Of a stretch of 64,000 nt of DNA, positions 27,288 to 36,254 are shown one piece after another. Below the pieces are notes generated by a model, which saw nothing but the letters and a program-made list of their open reading frames with translations, was not told the DNA's origin and did no database searches. Position 1 is the stretch's first letter; each line of letters opens with the position of its first letter. The translations under genes were made by a program, and so were the position numbers. Location of the stretch: positions 46,042-110,041 of the forward strand of contig DASZRO010000095.1 in assembly GCA_035550055.1 (NCBI GenBank), written 5' to 3'. This DNA is from Mycobacteriales bacterium (GTDB lineage Bacteria; Actinomycetota; Actinomycetes; JAFAQI01).

Positions 27288-27740
27288 TCACTGACCCATG
27301 CTGATCCGGAACACCGGGTGCTTCGGCGCGATCGCGGCGAGCTCCGCGTCGCTGGACGTTGCGCTGACGCCGTCGAAGAAGACGCCGACCTCGGCCTTCC
27401 AGCGCTTCAGATAGGCGCGCAGGATCGGCGCGCGTTCCGCCTCACCTAGCTCGACCGCGGAGAATCCCTGGCGGCGCCGCCCGATCAGCAGGACACCGTC
27501 GCCGGCGGCACGCAGGTTGCGCACCCACTGGGTCTCGCCGCGGGGTGCCACCAGATAGCTCACCCCGTCGACGGTCAGCAGGTTCACCGGTGTACGCCGC
27601 GGCTCGCCCGTGGTGCGGCCACGCACTTCGAGCACCCGTGAGCCCCACACCGACAGCCCGAGCCGGGTGAACAGCTCGACGGTCGCGTTGAACACGTGAC
27701 GGGTGAACCACCCGGGCTTCTGGTAGTGCGGTTCGCTCAT
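27288..27740 (-). CDS. deazaflavin (F420)-dependent nitroreductase family protein
   Basis: This 150-residue protein of the DDN/DUF385 family has a split-barrel fold using cofactor F420. The landmarks are RTTGEPRRTPVNLLTVDG near residue 45 and VAPRGETQWVRNLRAAGDG, the F420-phosphate-binding region. Substrates in this family vary widely (quinones, nitro compounds), so the physiological one cannot be told. Its presence supports an F420-producing actinobacterium. It lies between glpD and the tRNA gene, and seems monocistronic. Confidence 0.9.
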   Translation of the reverse strand: MSEPHYQKPGWFTRHVFNATVELFTRLGLSVWGSRVLEVRGRTTGEPRRTPVNLLTVDGVSYLVAPRGETQWVRNLRAAGDGVLLIGRRRQGFSAVELGEAERAPILRAYLKRWKAEVGVFFDGVSATSSDAELAAIAPKHPVFRISMGQ

Positions 27741-27772
27741 GATCGCGACCTTAGAGGGTGACGATCGAGGTG

Positions 27773-27848
27773 TGGAGCCGCCTTGGAGAATCGAACTCCA
27801 GACCTATTCATTACGAGTGAATCGCTCTACCGACTGAGCTAAGGCGGC
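27773..27848 (-). tRNA. tRNA-Thr (anticodon CGU)
   Basis: Read on the minus strand, a complete 76-nt cloverleaf folds. The acceptor GCCGCCT pairs with AGGCGGC, the D arm is GCTC/GAGC, the anticodon stem is ATTCA/TGAAT with loop CTCGTAA (anticodon CGT), and the T arm is TGGAG-TTCGATT-CTCCA. The discriminator T is followed by an encoded CCA. It decodes ACG. No integrase or duplicated 3' end is nearby, so it is not being used as an attachment site here. Confidence 0.97.
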
Positions 27849-27876
27849 GCGCGCCGCACGCGGCGCGACCCGCAAG

Positions 27877-27882
27877 AGTCTA
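27877..27882 (-). promoter_or_regulatory. candidate -10 element (TAGACT) for tRNA-Thr
   Basis: TAGACT on the minus strand lies about 28 nt before the mature tRNA 5' end, with a GC-rich palindromic leader between. The spacing fits a processed 5' leader; no good -35 element was identified. Confidence 0.3.
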
Positions 27883-27898
27883 GAGGATCGAGCGAGGC

Positions 27899-29449
27899 CT
27901 ACTTGCAGACCGTGCCCGGCTTGGGTGGCACCAGATCCAGGACGTACTTCGCCACTACTGAGTCGACACAGGAGTCCTTGTCGACGTAGGCGGTGTGACC
28001 GTCACCGTCGTGGGTGAGCAGCACGCCGGAAGACAGTTGCGCAGCCAAGGCCTTCGCCCACACGAGCGGCGTGGCCGGGTCGCGGGTCGTGCCGATGACC
28101 AGGATCGGCGGTGCACCGACAGCGTGGACGGGGTGCGGCTTCTCGACCGGCGGCACCTTCCAGAACGCGCACGGCAGCGAGCCGTACTCGATCGCCGCTC
28201 CGAAGTGCGGTGCGACCTTCTCGAACTTCGCGGCGGCCCGTTCGTACGCCGAGACCGACGTCGGCGAGGGACGGTCGATGCAGTTGATGGCGAGGTTCGA
28301 CTCGATCAGGTTGCTGTAGGTGCCGTTGCTGTTGCGCCCGGTCAGCGAATCGGCAAACAGCAGGACGCCGGCCCCGTTACCGCTGTTCGCGGCGGTGAGC
28401 ATGTCGATGAGCTGCGGCCAGTCCGAGGTGGAATACAGCCCTGCCGCCAGCCCCTCGAACAGTTCGCCCGCGCCGACGAGGCGGCCGTCCGAGGTCAGCG
28501 GGTGAGCGGTGAGCCGGGCGATCAGGTCGTCGATCCAGCCCATCGCTGCCGATTCGCTCGACCCGAACGGACACTTGCCCTGGCCGACGCAGTACGCCAA
28601 GAAGTCGTCCAGGTCGGTTTCGAACCCCTTCGCCTGCACCAGGTTCGAGGCGGTGGCGGACTCGGCCGGGTCGAGTGCGCCGTCGAGGACCATCGCCCGG
28701 ATGTGGGTCGGGAACAGCTGTGCGTATTTCGCGCCCAGATACGTTCCGTACGACGCGCCGTAGTAGGTCAGCTTCGCGTCGCCGAGCGCAGCGCGCAGGA
28801 CGTCCATGTCCCGTGCCTCGTCGATGGTGCCGACGTGCTCGAGGTAGTCCCCGTTCTTCGCGTAGCAGGCGTCCGCGAACTCACGACTCTGCCGGATCGT
28901 CGCCGCCCGCTGCGCCGCGGTCGTGGGGTCCGGGTCGAGGTTGACGTAGGCGTCGAGCTGAGGTCCGGTCAGGCAGCGGACCGGATCGGAGGCGCCGACG
29001 CCGCGCGGATCGAACGACACCAGATCGAGATGGCTCATGAGTGGCTTGAACAGGTCGCCGGCCTCCTCGACGAACTGCACGCCGGACGCACCCGGGCCGC
29101 CAGGGTTGACGATCAGCGATCCCTGCGGCGTGCCGCTGGACTTCTCCTCGATCACCGCGATCCGCAGCGTGCGCCCGGCTGGTCTGCGGTAGTCCAGCGG
29201 GACCGTCAGCTTGGTGCAGCGCAGCCCGTCGGCACAGCCGTGCCAGATCAGCTTCTGGTCGTAGAACGGCGCGAGTGCCGCCGGGGTGCTTGCCCCGCTG
29301 CTCGACGATCGCGCCGGTTGCACCAGCGGCGCGGAGCTCGTCGACGTGCACCCGGCGACCGCGGTGACCGCGGTGAGGGTGGCGAGAAGAACGCAGGCGA
29401 GTCTGGGGATGGCGGTCTCCTCGGTCAGCCGGTCCGCAAGGACACGCAC
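27899..29449 (-). CDS. secreted alpha/beta-hydrolase lipoprotein, TAP (tripeptidyl aminopeptidase)-like
   Basis: This 516-residue exported protein has a signal peptide with a lipobox at AVAGC, followed by an S/P-rich linker. The alpha/beta-hydrolase domain has the nucleophile elbow GASYG (in YYGASYGTYLGAKYA), the oxyanion NPGGPGASG motif, and a C-terminal TAP-like domain with the catalytic His in GDGHTAYV. This is the family of Streptomyces tripeptidyl aminopeptidases and mycobacterial CaeA-like esterases, so it could cleave short peptides or esters outside the cell. The ATG at 29449 lies 25 nt inside holB. A closer start would fit signal peptides better, but no standard codon is available. 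Confidence 0.85.
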   Translation of the reverse strand: MRVLADRLTEETAIPRLACVLLATLTAVTAVAGCTSTSSAPLVQPARSSSSGASTPAALAPFYDQKLIWHGCADGLRCTKLTVPLDYRRPAGRTLRIAVIEEKSSGTPQGSLIVNPGGPGASGVQFVEEAGDLFKPLMSHLDLVSFDPRGVGASDPVRCLTGPQLDAYVNLDPDPTTAAQRAATIRQSREFADACYAKNGDYLEHVGTIDEARDMDVLRAALGDAKLTYYGASYGTYLGAKYAQLFPTHIRAMVLDGALDPAESATASNLVQAKGFETDLDDFLAYCVGQGKCPFGSSESAAMGWIDDLIARLTAHPLTSDGRLVGAGELFEGLAAGLYSTSDWPQLIDMLTAANSGNGAGVLLFADSLTGRNSNGTYSNLIESNLAINCIDRPSPTSVSAYERAAAKFEKVAPHFGAAIEYGSLPCAFWKVPPVEKPHPVHAVGAPPILVIGTTRDPATPLVWAKALAAQLSSGVLLTHDGDGHTAYVDKDSCVDSVVAKYVLDLVPPKPGTVCK

Positions 29450-30588
29450 ATTGCCTCGACGGCGAGCATCGGGGCGACGTTCGCGTCGATCGCTTCGCGC
29501 GCGGCGAGGACCGCCTCGATCCGGCGCAGCGTCGCCTCCGGCCTGGACGCCTCGGCAAGCTCGCGGACCGTCGCGCTCAGGTCGGTGTTGATCAGCTCCA
29601 CCGGCGCGCCGAGCTGGTGGGCGAGAACGTCGCGATAGAACGCCGCCAGGTCCACGAGCGCTCGATCGAGCACGTCACGTTGGGTACGCGTCGCGCGTGA
29701 CTTCTGCCGTTTCTCCAGATCCGACAGCGCGCCGGCGACGCCGCGCGGTTTCGGCATGCCGCGTTCGCCGGTGTCACCGTAGGACTCGCGCAGCGCGGCC
29801 TTCTCGTCCTCGTCGAGCCGTGCGCTCACCGCGGCGGCCTCGGCCTTCGCCGCATCGACGAGCGCGGCTGCGGCGGCGAAGCAGCCCCCGACCGTCGCGA
29901 CCCGGGTAGGCACGGTGAGCACCTCACGCCGATGGCTGGCCGCCTCCCGGTCGGTGGCGAGGCGACGCGCCCGGCCGATGTGCCCTTGCGCGGCACGGGC
30001 AGCGTGTTCGGCGTCCTCGGCAGCGATGCCCTCCGACCGCAGATGCTCCGCAACCGCGGCGTAGGGCGGGACACGCAACGTGACGATCCGGCATCGTGAC
30101 CGGATCGTCGGCAGCAGGTCGTCGGCCGAGGGCGCGCACAGCAACCACACTCCGCGCGGGGGCGGCTCCTCGAGGGCCTTGAGCAACGCGTTGAGAGCTT
30201 GCTCGGTGAACCGGTCTGCATCCTCGACGACGGTGACCTGCCAACGTCCCCGGCTCGGCGCCATCGCCGAACGGGTCACGAGCTCACGGGTCTCCGCAAC
30301 GCCGTACGACAGACCGGCCGGGGTCACGATCCGCACGTCGGCGTGGCTGCCGGCCATCGTCGTGCGGCACTGGTGACACTCGCCGCACCCGCCGTCGGGG
30401 CACTGCAAGGCGGCGCCGAAGGCGCGCGCTGCGACGGAGCGTCCCGACCCGGGCGGCCCGGTGAACAGCCAGGCGTGCGTCATGCCCGCGCCGTCCTCGC
30501 CGGCGAGCACCGCGCGGGCTGCCGCCGTTGCGGCCTGCAGCTGTTCGACGACCCGGCTCTGGCCGACGAGCCGGTCGAAGACGCTCAC
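29425..30588 (-). CDS. holB: DNA polymerase III subunit delta'
   Basis: HolB is part of the clamp loader that places the beta clamp on DNA. The 387-residue protein has a degenerate P-loop (TGPPGSGRSVAARAF), the four-cysteine zinc module around CPDGGCGECHQC, and the clamp-loader core EQALNALLKALEEPPP with SRC in IRSRCRIV. The lysine of the P-loop is replaced, as expected for the non-ATPase delta' subunit. The GTG start at 30588 overlaps the stop of the tmk fusion by 4 nt; the longer open frame upstream is a shadow of that gene. Confidence 0.93.
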   Translation of the reverse strand: MSVFDRLVGQSRVVEQLQAATAAARAVLAGEDGAGMTHAWLFTGPPGSGRSVAARAFGAALQCPDGGCGECHQCRTTMAGSHADVRIVTPAGLSYGVAETRELVTRSAMAPSRGRWQVTVVEDADRFTEQALNALLKALEEPPPRGVWLLCAPSADDLLPTIRSRCRIVTLRVPPYAAVAEHLRSEGIAAEDAEHAARAAQGHIGRARRLATDREAASHRREVLTVPTRVATVGGCFAAAAALVDAAKAEAAAVSARLDEDEKAALRESYGDTGERGMPKPRGVAGALSDLEKRQKSRATRTQRDVLDRALVDLAAFYRDVLAHQLGAPVELINTDLSATVRELAEASRPEATLRRIEAVLAAREAIDANVAPMLAVEAMCVSLRTG

Positions 30589-32705
30589 TTGCCCACCGCC
30601 GACGCGCTGCTCCGCGGGGCCTTCAGCCGCGACGTCGCGGCGAGCTTCGGCCGCAGGACGGCGACCCGCTTGCTGACGGCGGCGTGGATGCGATCGGGGG
30701 CGCCCCCCGCGTCGAGGACCAGGTAGCGCGCGCGGCCATGAGCGGCCAGCTGCAAAAACATCGCCCTCACCCGGCGGTGGAACTCGACGCTTTCGTCCTC
30801 GAGCCGGTCCCCCGGCCCGCCTCGGCGCCGAAGCCCGACCTCGGGCGCGATGTCCAGGACGACCGTGAGATCCGGAAGCAACCCGTCGGTTGCCCACGCC
30901 GACAACCGGCGCACCTCGCTGTCCGGCAGCGAACGGCCGGCGCCCTGGTAGGCAAGCGTCGAGTCGACGTAACGGTCGCTGATCACGACCGCGCCGCGTT
31001 CGAGTGCCGGTCGCACCACCTCGCTGACGTGCTGGGCGCGATCCGCGGCATAGAGCAAGACCTCGGCGACCGCGCTGAGCTCGGCAGACTCCCGGGCGAG
31101 CAGGACTTGGCGCAGCTTCGCACCGATCGGCGTCGCGCCCGGTTCGAAGGTCACGACGACTTCGTACCCCGCCTCGCGCAGCTCGGCGGCGAGCAGCTGC
31201 ACCTGTGTGGATTTCCCGGCGCCTTCGCCGCCTTCGAACGCGATGAACAGTCCGCCGTTCGTCCCGCGACCGAGCTGTGGGTTGTGCCGGCGCAGGACGG
31301 CGATCAGGTCGGCGCGCAACGGGATCTCCGGCCGATCGTCCATCAGCCGGTAGCAGACCGTGCCGAGCAGGATCGCGAGCAGCCCGGCCGCGAACAGCGT
31401 GACCGTCACTCCGTCGAGGCGGATGCGCGCGTCGGACACGTGCACCGAGTGCGGGCCGATGCGCCCCGCGATGGCCGGCGCCGCCGCAACCATCGCGAGC
31501 AGCACGAGCCGCATCAGGTTGTAGATGTAGGCGAAGGTGCGTCCCCGCAGCTCGTCGCTGACCTCCTGACCGACCAGGGTCAGCGAGACGACCCAGACCA
31601 TGCCGGCCCAGAACCCGAGAACGGCGGTCGCGAGGATCGCCAGCGCGAGGTTCGGGACGATCGCCAGGATCGACAACGTCACACCGCTGCACACGATCGC
31701 GAGCCCCACCAGGCGCCGTCGCGACAGGCCGCCGGCGACCTTCGGGCCGAGGAACATCCCGCCGGCCAGACCGACGAAGACGGTGCCGAACAACGTGCCG
31801 TACGCCGCCTCACCGCCCTTGAGGTCGACCGCGAACGCCTGCGAGAGCCCGATGACCGCCGCGCCGGCGCCGGTCGCCCCGCAGATGCCGAGGATCAGCC
31901 CTTTGAGCCAGCGTTGGGCGCCGAGGAACTCGATGCCTTCGGTGATCGAGCGCCACAGCCCGACCTGCTCGCCGTGCTCACGGTTGATGACGGTGCCGGC
32001 TCGCGAGCCGGCGATCTCGGAGAGGTTCAGGATCGTGATCGCCGACACCAGGAAGGTCAGCGCGTCGATGTAGAGCGAGAGGTTGGTGGGGTTGGTGCGG
32101 AACCAGTGGAACTTGTCGGCGAGCACCCGGTTGACGAAGGAGAGCGCCGCGAACAGCGCCGCAGCGATGGCCCCGAACCCGTACGTCGTCACGAGGCTGA
32201 GCTGGTTGGCGGTCTCGAGCCGCTCCCGCGGCACCAGGTTCGGAATCGAGGCTTCCTTGGCCGGGATCCAGAACAGGCTGTTGCACTCGATCAGGAACGT
32301 CGCGACGAGCAGCCACCACAGCGACAGGTAGAGCGGGATCGACAGGAACAGCCCGAACCGGACCAGGTCCGTGACGACCATCGTCGTACGCCGGTTGAAC
32401 CGGTCCGCCCACGCACCGGCGATCGGGCCGATGAGCAACGCCGGCAGCAGCCGCACGAACAGCACACCAGCGATCGAGTAGAGCCGGGCCGAGTACGACG
32501 TCGACAGGTGGTAGGCCAGCGACGTGGTGGCAAGGAACCCCAGCCAGTCACCGAGGCTCGACAGCGACAGCGAGATCCACAACCGGCGAAACGACTTGAT
32601 GCCGAGGACCGCGCGCAGCTCGTTCTCTCGCGGCGGAGCGGCGACGACCTCGTTGAGGTCGTGCATGTGCGCCCCGTTGCGGAACAACCGACGTGGGCGA
32701 GGCAT
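30585..32705 (-). CDS. tmk: bifunctional MFS-type membrane protein / thymidylate kinase fusion
   Basis: This 706-residue fusion protein begins with an MFS-like domain of about 470 residues (roughly 12 membrane segments, opening WISLSLSSLGDWLGFLATT), resembling the MFS_3 enterobactin-exporter-like family. From about residue 490 it is a complete thymidylate kinase with the P-loop FEGGEGAGKST, the DRY-type motif VISDRYVDSTLAYQGAG and the lid region. The kinase makes dTDP from dTMP for DNA synthesis. Such fusions are known in some actinobacteria; what the transporter part moves is not known. It overlaps holB by 4 nt. Confidence 0.92.
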   Translation of the reverse strand: MPRPRRLFRNGAHMHDLNEVVAAPPRENELRAVLGIKSFRRLWISLSLSSLGDWLGFLATTSLAYHLSTSYSARLYSIAGVLFVRLLPALLIGPIAGAWADRFNRRTTMVVTDLVRFGLFLSIPLYLSLWWLLVATFLIECNSLFWIPAKEASIPNLVPRERLETANQLSLVTTYGFGAIAAALFAALSFVNRVLADKFHWFRTNPTNLSLYIDALTFLVSAITILNLSEIAGSRAGTVINREHGEQVGLWRSITEGIEFLGAQRWLKGLILGICGATGAGAAVIGLSQAFAVDLKGGEAAYGTLFGTVFVGLAGGMFLGPKVAGGLSRRRLVGLAIVCSGVTLSILAIVPNLALAILATAVLGFWAGMVWVVSLTLVGQEVSDELRGRTFAYIYNLMRLVLLAMVAAAPAIAGRIGPHSVHVSDARIRLDGVTVTLFAAGLLAILLGTVCYRLMDDRPEIPLRADLIAVLRRHNPQLGRGTNGGLFIAFEGGEGAGKSTQVQLLAAELREAGYEVVVTFEPGATPIGAKLRQVLLARESAELSAVAEVLLYAADRAQHVSEVVRPALERGAVVISDRYVDSTLAYQGAGRSLPDSEVRRLSAWATDGLLPDLTVVLDIAPEVGLRRRGGPGDRLEDESVEFHRRVRAMFLQLAAHGRARYLVLDAGGAPDRIHAAVSKRVAVLRPKLAATSRLKAPRSSASAVGK

Positions 32706-32783
32706 GGCCCCTACACGCTATCGAGCGAGCGGGCCCGTCAGCGCGAGTCGAAAAGCACCCGAACGCAATCTTGATGCCGGTCG

Positions 32784-35564
32784 TTACTGCGCCGTTTTCT
32801 TCGCCGTCTTCTTCGCGGGTGCCTTCTTGGCCGTGGTTCGCTTGGCGGCCGTCTTCTTGGCGGCCGTCCGCTTTGCGGGGGCACGCTTGGCGGTCTTCTT
32901 CGCCGGCGCAGCGGCGCGCCGCTCGGCGAGCAGCTCGGCAGCCCGCTCGGGGGTGAGCGCCTCGACCGTGTCACCCTTGCGCAGCGAGGCGTTGGTCTCC
33001 CCGTCGGTGACGTACATCCCGAACCGGCCTTCGCGCACGACCATCGGTTTGCCGCTCGACGGGTCGTTGCCGAGCTCTTTGAGCGGCGGCGCGGCGGCCC
33101 GACGGCCGCGCAGCTTCGGCTGGGCGAACAGCGCCAGCGCGTCATCGAGGGTGACGGTGAACAACGCCGCCTCGGACTCGAGCGAGCGAGAGTCGGAGCC
33201 CTTCTTCACATACGGCCCGTAGCGACCGTTGAGTGCCTCGATCGGCTCGCCCGACGCCGGGTCGCTGCCGAGCACGCGTGGGAGCGAGAGCAGGCGCACC
33301 GCGTCGGCGAGCGTCACGGACTCGATGTCCATGTCCTTGAACAGCGACGCGGTCTTGACCTCGCCGCCGTCGAGCGGCTGCGTCGTGACGTACGGGCCGT
33401 AGCGGCCGCTGCGGACCAGGATCGGCTCGTGGGTGTCCGGATGCTGGCCGAGCAACCGCTCGTCGCTGGTCTTGTTGAGCAGTGCGATCGCGCGCTCGAC
33501 GGTCAGCTCGTCGGGCGGCAGGTCGTCGGGGATGCTCGCTCGCAGGTCACCCTTCTGCACGTACGGCCCGTAGCGGCCGACGCGGGCAACCACCTGCTCA
33601 CCGTCTTCCGCCACGCCGATCGGCAGCGAGTTGACCTCCCGCGCGTCGATCTCGCCGAGCCGGTCCGTCACCAGCTGTTTGAGCCCGTTCGGGTCCAGCT
33701 CTCCGGTGGCGCTCGCGTTCTCACCGAAGTAGAACCGCGTCAGCCACTCGGCCGACCGGGTCTCGCCGCTGGCAATGCCGTCGAGGTCGTCCTCCATCGA
33801 GGCGGTGAAGCCGTAGTCCACGAGCCGCGTGAAGTGCTGCTCGAGCAGACCGATCACGGCGAACGCGGTGAAGGAGGGGACGAGCGCGGTGCCGCGCTTG
33901 AAGACGTAACCGCGGTCCTGGATCGTCCCGAGGATCGACGCGTACGTCGACGGCCGCCCGATGCCGAGGTCCTCCAGCGCTTTCACCAGGCTGGCTTCGG
34001 TGTAGCGCGCGGGGGGTGAGGTGGCGTGGCCCTTGGGCTCGATCGCCGTCGCGGTCAGTGACTGCGACTGCGCGACCTGCGGCAGCCGGCGCTCCCGGTC
34101 GCCGGCCTCGCCCGCGGCGTCGTCGTCGACCTCCTCGACGTAGGCGCGCATGAAGCCCGGGAAGGTGATGATCGTGCCGCTCGCGGAGAACTCGACGTCT
34201 TCGCCGGCGGGCGCGCCGGAGGCCGCGGCGGCAGTTCCGCCGACTCGCACCGTCACCGAGCGGCCGACCGCGTCCGCCATCTGCGAAGCAACGGTGCGCT
34301 GCCAGATCAGCTCGTAGAGCCGGAACTCGTCGTTGCTGAGCTCACCGCGCACCTGCGCGGGAGTGCGGAAGCTCTCTCCCGCCGGGCGGATCGCCTCGTG
34401 CGCCTCTTGCGCGTTCTTCACCTTGCGGTCATAGGTACGCGGCTGCTCGGGCACGTAGTCCGCGCCGTACAGCTCACGGGCTTGGGCGCGGGCGGCGTTG
34501 AGCGCCGTCTGCGACAGGCTCGTCGAGTCGGTGCGCATGTAGGTGATGTAGCCGTTCTCGTAGAGCCGCTGCGCCAGCGACATCACGAGCCGGGCGGTGA
34601 GCCGCAGCTTGCGGCTGCCCTCCTGCTGCAGCGTGCTCGTCATGAACGGGGCGGCCGGACGCCGCCGATACGGCTTCTCCTCCACCGACCGGACGGTGAA
34701 AGCGGTGTCGGCGAGCCGGCCGGCCAGCGAGACCGCGGCGTCCTCGTCGAGGTGGACGACGTCGGACTTGGTCAGCTGTCCGGACTCGTCGAAGCTGGCG
34801 CCGGTCGCGAGCCGCCGCCCGTCGATCGAGACCAGCGTCGCGTCGAACTGCGTCGGGTCGCCGGGCGCGGCCGGCGCCACGCCGGTGTCGAAGGTCCCTT
34901 CGAGATCCCAGTAGTCGGCGGACCGGAACCGGATCCTGGCCCGCTCCCGCTCGACCAACAATCGGGTCGCGACGGACTGCACCCGCCCGGCCGACAGCCG
35001 CGGCATGACCTTCTTCCACAGCACGGGTGAGACGCCGTAGCCGTACAGGCGGTCGACGATGCGGCGGGTCTCCTGCGCGTCGACCAGCGACCGGTTGATC
35101 TCTCGGGGGTTCGCCACCGCCTCGCGGATCGCGTCACGAGTGATCTCGTGGAACACCATCCGGCGTACCGGCACCCGCGGCTTGAGGACCTCCTGCAGAT
35201 GCCAGGCGATCGCCTCGCCCTCACGGTCCTCATCTGTGGCGAGGTAGAGCTCGTCGACGGTCTTGAGGGCCGCCTTCAGCTTCGCAACCTGCTGCTTCTT
35301 GTCGGCGTTGACGACGTAGACCGGCTCGAAGTCGTGGTCGACGTCGATCCCGTAAGTCGCCCACAGGTGCTTGCGCTCGGCGGGCATCTCCGATGCGCCA
35401 CCGGGCAGGTCGCGGATGTGACCGATCGAGGACTCGACGACGTAGCCGTCTCCGAGGTAGCCCGCGATGGTCTTCGCCTTCGCGGGGGACTCGACGATGA
35501 CCAGCCGCCGACGGCCGTCGGAGCCGGCGCCGCCGGCCTCCAGGTCGTCAGTGTCGCTCGCCAC
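32784..35564 (-). CDS. topA: DNA topoisomerase I
   Basis: TopA relaxes negative supercoils by cutting one strand. The 926-residue protein has the Toprim domain at the N-terminus (LVIVESPAKAKTI, and the acidic DEDREGEAIAWH), the catalytic tyrosine in ENGYITYMRTDS near residue 340, then four copies of a C-terminal DNA-binding repeat, each marked by GRYGPYV or GRFGMYV. It ends in a ~45-residue Lys/Ala tail. Zinc-ribbon cysteines of the E. coli type are absent. Such tails aid processivity in actinobacterial TopA. It follows, by 45 nt, a gene of unknown function on the same strand. Confidence 0.97.
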   Translation of the reverse strand: MASDTDDLEAGGAGSDGRRRLVIVESPAKAKTIAGYLGDGYVVESSIGHIRDLPGGASEMPAERKHLWATYGIDVDHDFEPVYVVNADKKQQVAKLKAALKTVDELYLATDEDREGEAIAWHLQEVLKPRVPVRRMVFHEITRDAIREAVANPREINRSLVDAQETRRIVDRLYGYGVSPVLWKKVMPRLSAGRVQSVATRLLVERERARIRFRSADYWDLEGTFDTGVAPAAPGDPTQFDATLVSIDGRRLATGASFDESGQLTKSDVVHLDEDAAVSLAGRLADTAFTVRSVEEKPYRRRPAAPFMTSTLQQEGSRKLRLTARLVMSLAQRLYENGYITYMRTDSTSLSQTALNAARAQARELYGADYVPEQPRTYDRKVKNAQEAHEAIRPAGESFRTPAQVRGELSNDEFRLYELIWQRTVASQMADAVGRSVTVRVGGTAAAASGAPAGEDVEFSASGTIITFPGFMRAYVEEVDDDAAGEAGDRERRLPQVAQSQSLTATAIEPKGHATSPPARYTEASLVKALEDLGIGRPSTYASILGTIQDRGYVFKRGTALVPSFTAFAVIGLLEQHFTRLVDYGFTASMEDDLDGIASGETRSAEWLTRFYFGENASATGELDPNGLKQLVTDRLGEIDAREVNSLPIGVAEDGEQVVARVGRYGPYVQKGDLRASIPDDLPPDELTVERAIALLNKTSDERLLGQHPDTHEPILVRSGRYGPYVTTQPLDGGEVKTASLFKDMDIESVTLADAVRLLSLPRVLGSDPASGEPIEALNGRYGPYVKKGSDSRSLESEAALFTVTLDDALALFAQPKLRGRRAAAPPLKELGNDPSSGKPMVVREGRFGMYVTDGETNASLRKGDTVEALTPERAAELLAERRAAAPAKKTAKRAPAKRTAAKKTAAKRTTAKKAPAKKTAKKTAQ

Positions 35565-35609
35565 GCGCAGGTCTCCTCGTTGGTCGGATATGGGGTTCTG
35601 CCGTCGTCG

Positions 35610-36185
35610 TCAAGGCTGCGGCCAAGCGTCCGGCGGGACGCCGTCCGGCCGGTCACCGATCAGCTCGACAAGCCTCGCGAGCCGTCGCCGGCCCACGATC
35701 CGGTACGCCGGACCGTCGGCCCGCGGCCCGACGAGTACGCCGGGAACTCCGACGGCGGACAGGGCAGACCCGACTGCGAGCCAGCCATGTTCGTCGTTCG
35801 CACCGAGCGCAAGGCTATACATGCCGCTCGCCGACCAGCCTGAAGCAAGACACCACCAGCGCAGCCGCGACCCGTCCAGGACCCACCCCGGCGGGGGGCA
35901 CTTCACAGCGCCGCGACACCACGCGTCCGCAGTCTCGCGCAGCTCGGAAAGCCACGGCGTACCGACGGTCGTGCCGGTCTCTGCCGGTCCGACTTCGGCC
36001 TCGAGCCGCAGCGAGGTATGCATCTCTGCGGCGAGCGCGCCGACCCGCCAGTCCTCCGCGACAACGACGGAAACGCGTGCCGCATCACCGCGGCGGACCA
36101 CTTGACCGTTGCCGGCGAGCAGACCCTCGATGTCGACCAGCGCAGGCTCACGCGCCATGGCGCCGAACAGCGAGAGCTGGCTCAT
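35610..36185 (-). CDS. conserved protein of unknown function upstream of topA
   Basis: This 191-residue soluble protein has no signal peptide, membrane segment or known motif. Notable stretches are EDWRVGALAAEMHTSL, RLRWWCLASGW and RRRLARLVELIGDRP. It looks like an alpha/beta domain with two cysteines, one in WCRGAVKCPPP and one in WWCLAS. It is 45 nt upstream of topA on the same strand and starts just after the hppA terminator, so it is probably the first gene of a two-gene unit with topA. I do not recognise the family. Confidence 0.75.
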   Translation of the reverse strand: MSQLSLFGAMAREPALVDIEGLLAGNGQVVRRGDAARVSVVVAEDWRVGALAAEMHTSLRLEAEVGPAETGTTVGTPWLSELRETADAWCRGAVKCPPPGWVLDGSRLRWWCLASGWSASGMYSLALGANDEHGWLAVGSALSAVGVPGVLVGPRADGPAYRIVGRRRLARLVELIGDRPDGVPPDAWPQP

Positions 36186-36207
36186 CTCATCGATGATGCC
36201 CGCAAAA

Positions 36208-36243
36208 GCCGAAAGGGCGCCCCGGACGGGGCGCCCTTTCGGC
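36208..36243 (-). terminator. intrinsic terminator of hppA
   Basis: A perfect 16-bp stem (36208-36223 with 36228-36243) and a 4-nt loop are followed, on the minus strand, by TTTT at 36207-36204. It begins 12 nt after the hppA stop. This is the clearest rho-independent terminator in the window and separates hppA from the topA unit. Confidence 0.9.
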
Positions 36244-36254
36244 TCGACGCAGGA

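Noticed and set aside
27773..27848. tRNA-Thr as an integration site for a mobile element
   Set aside because: No integrase, direct repeat of the tRNA 3' end or change in gene style is seen on either side.
32784..32920. Tandem DNA repeat at the 3' end of topA (and a similar one in hppA)
   Set aside because: The periodicity comes from the repeated Lys/Ala codons of the tails. It is a protein-level repeat, not a separate DNA element.
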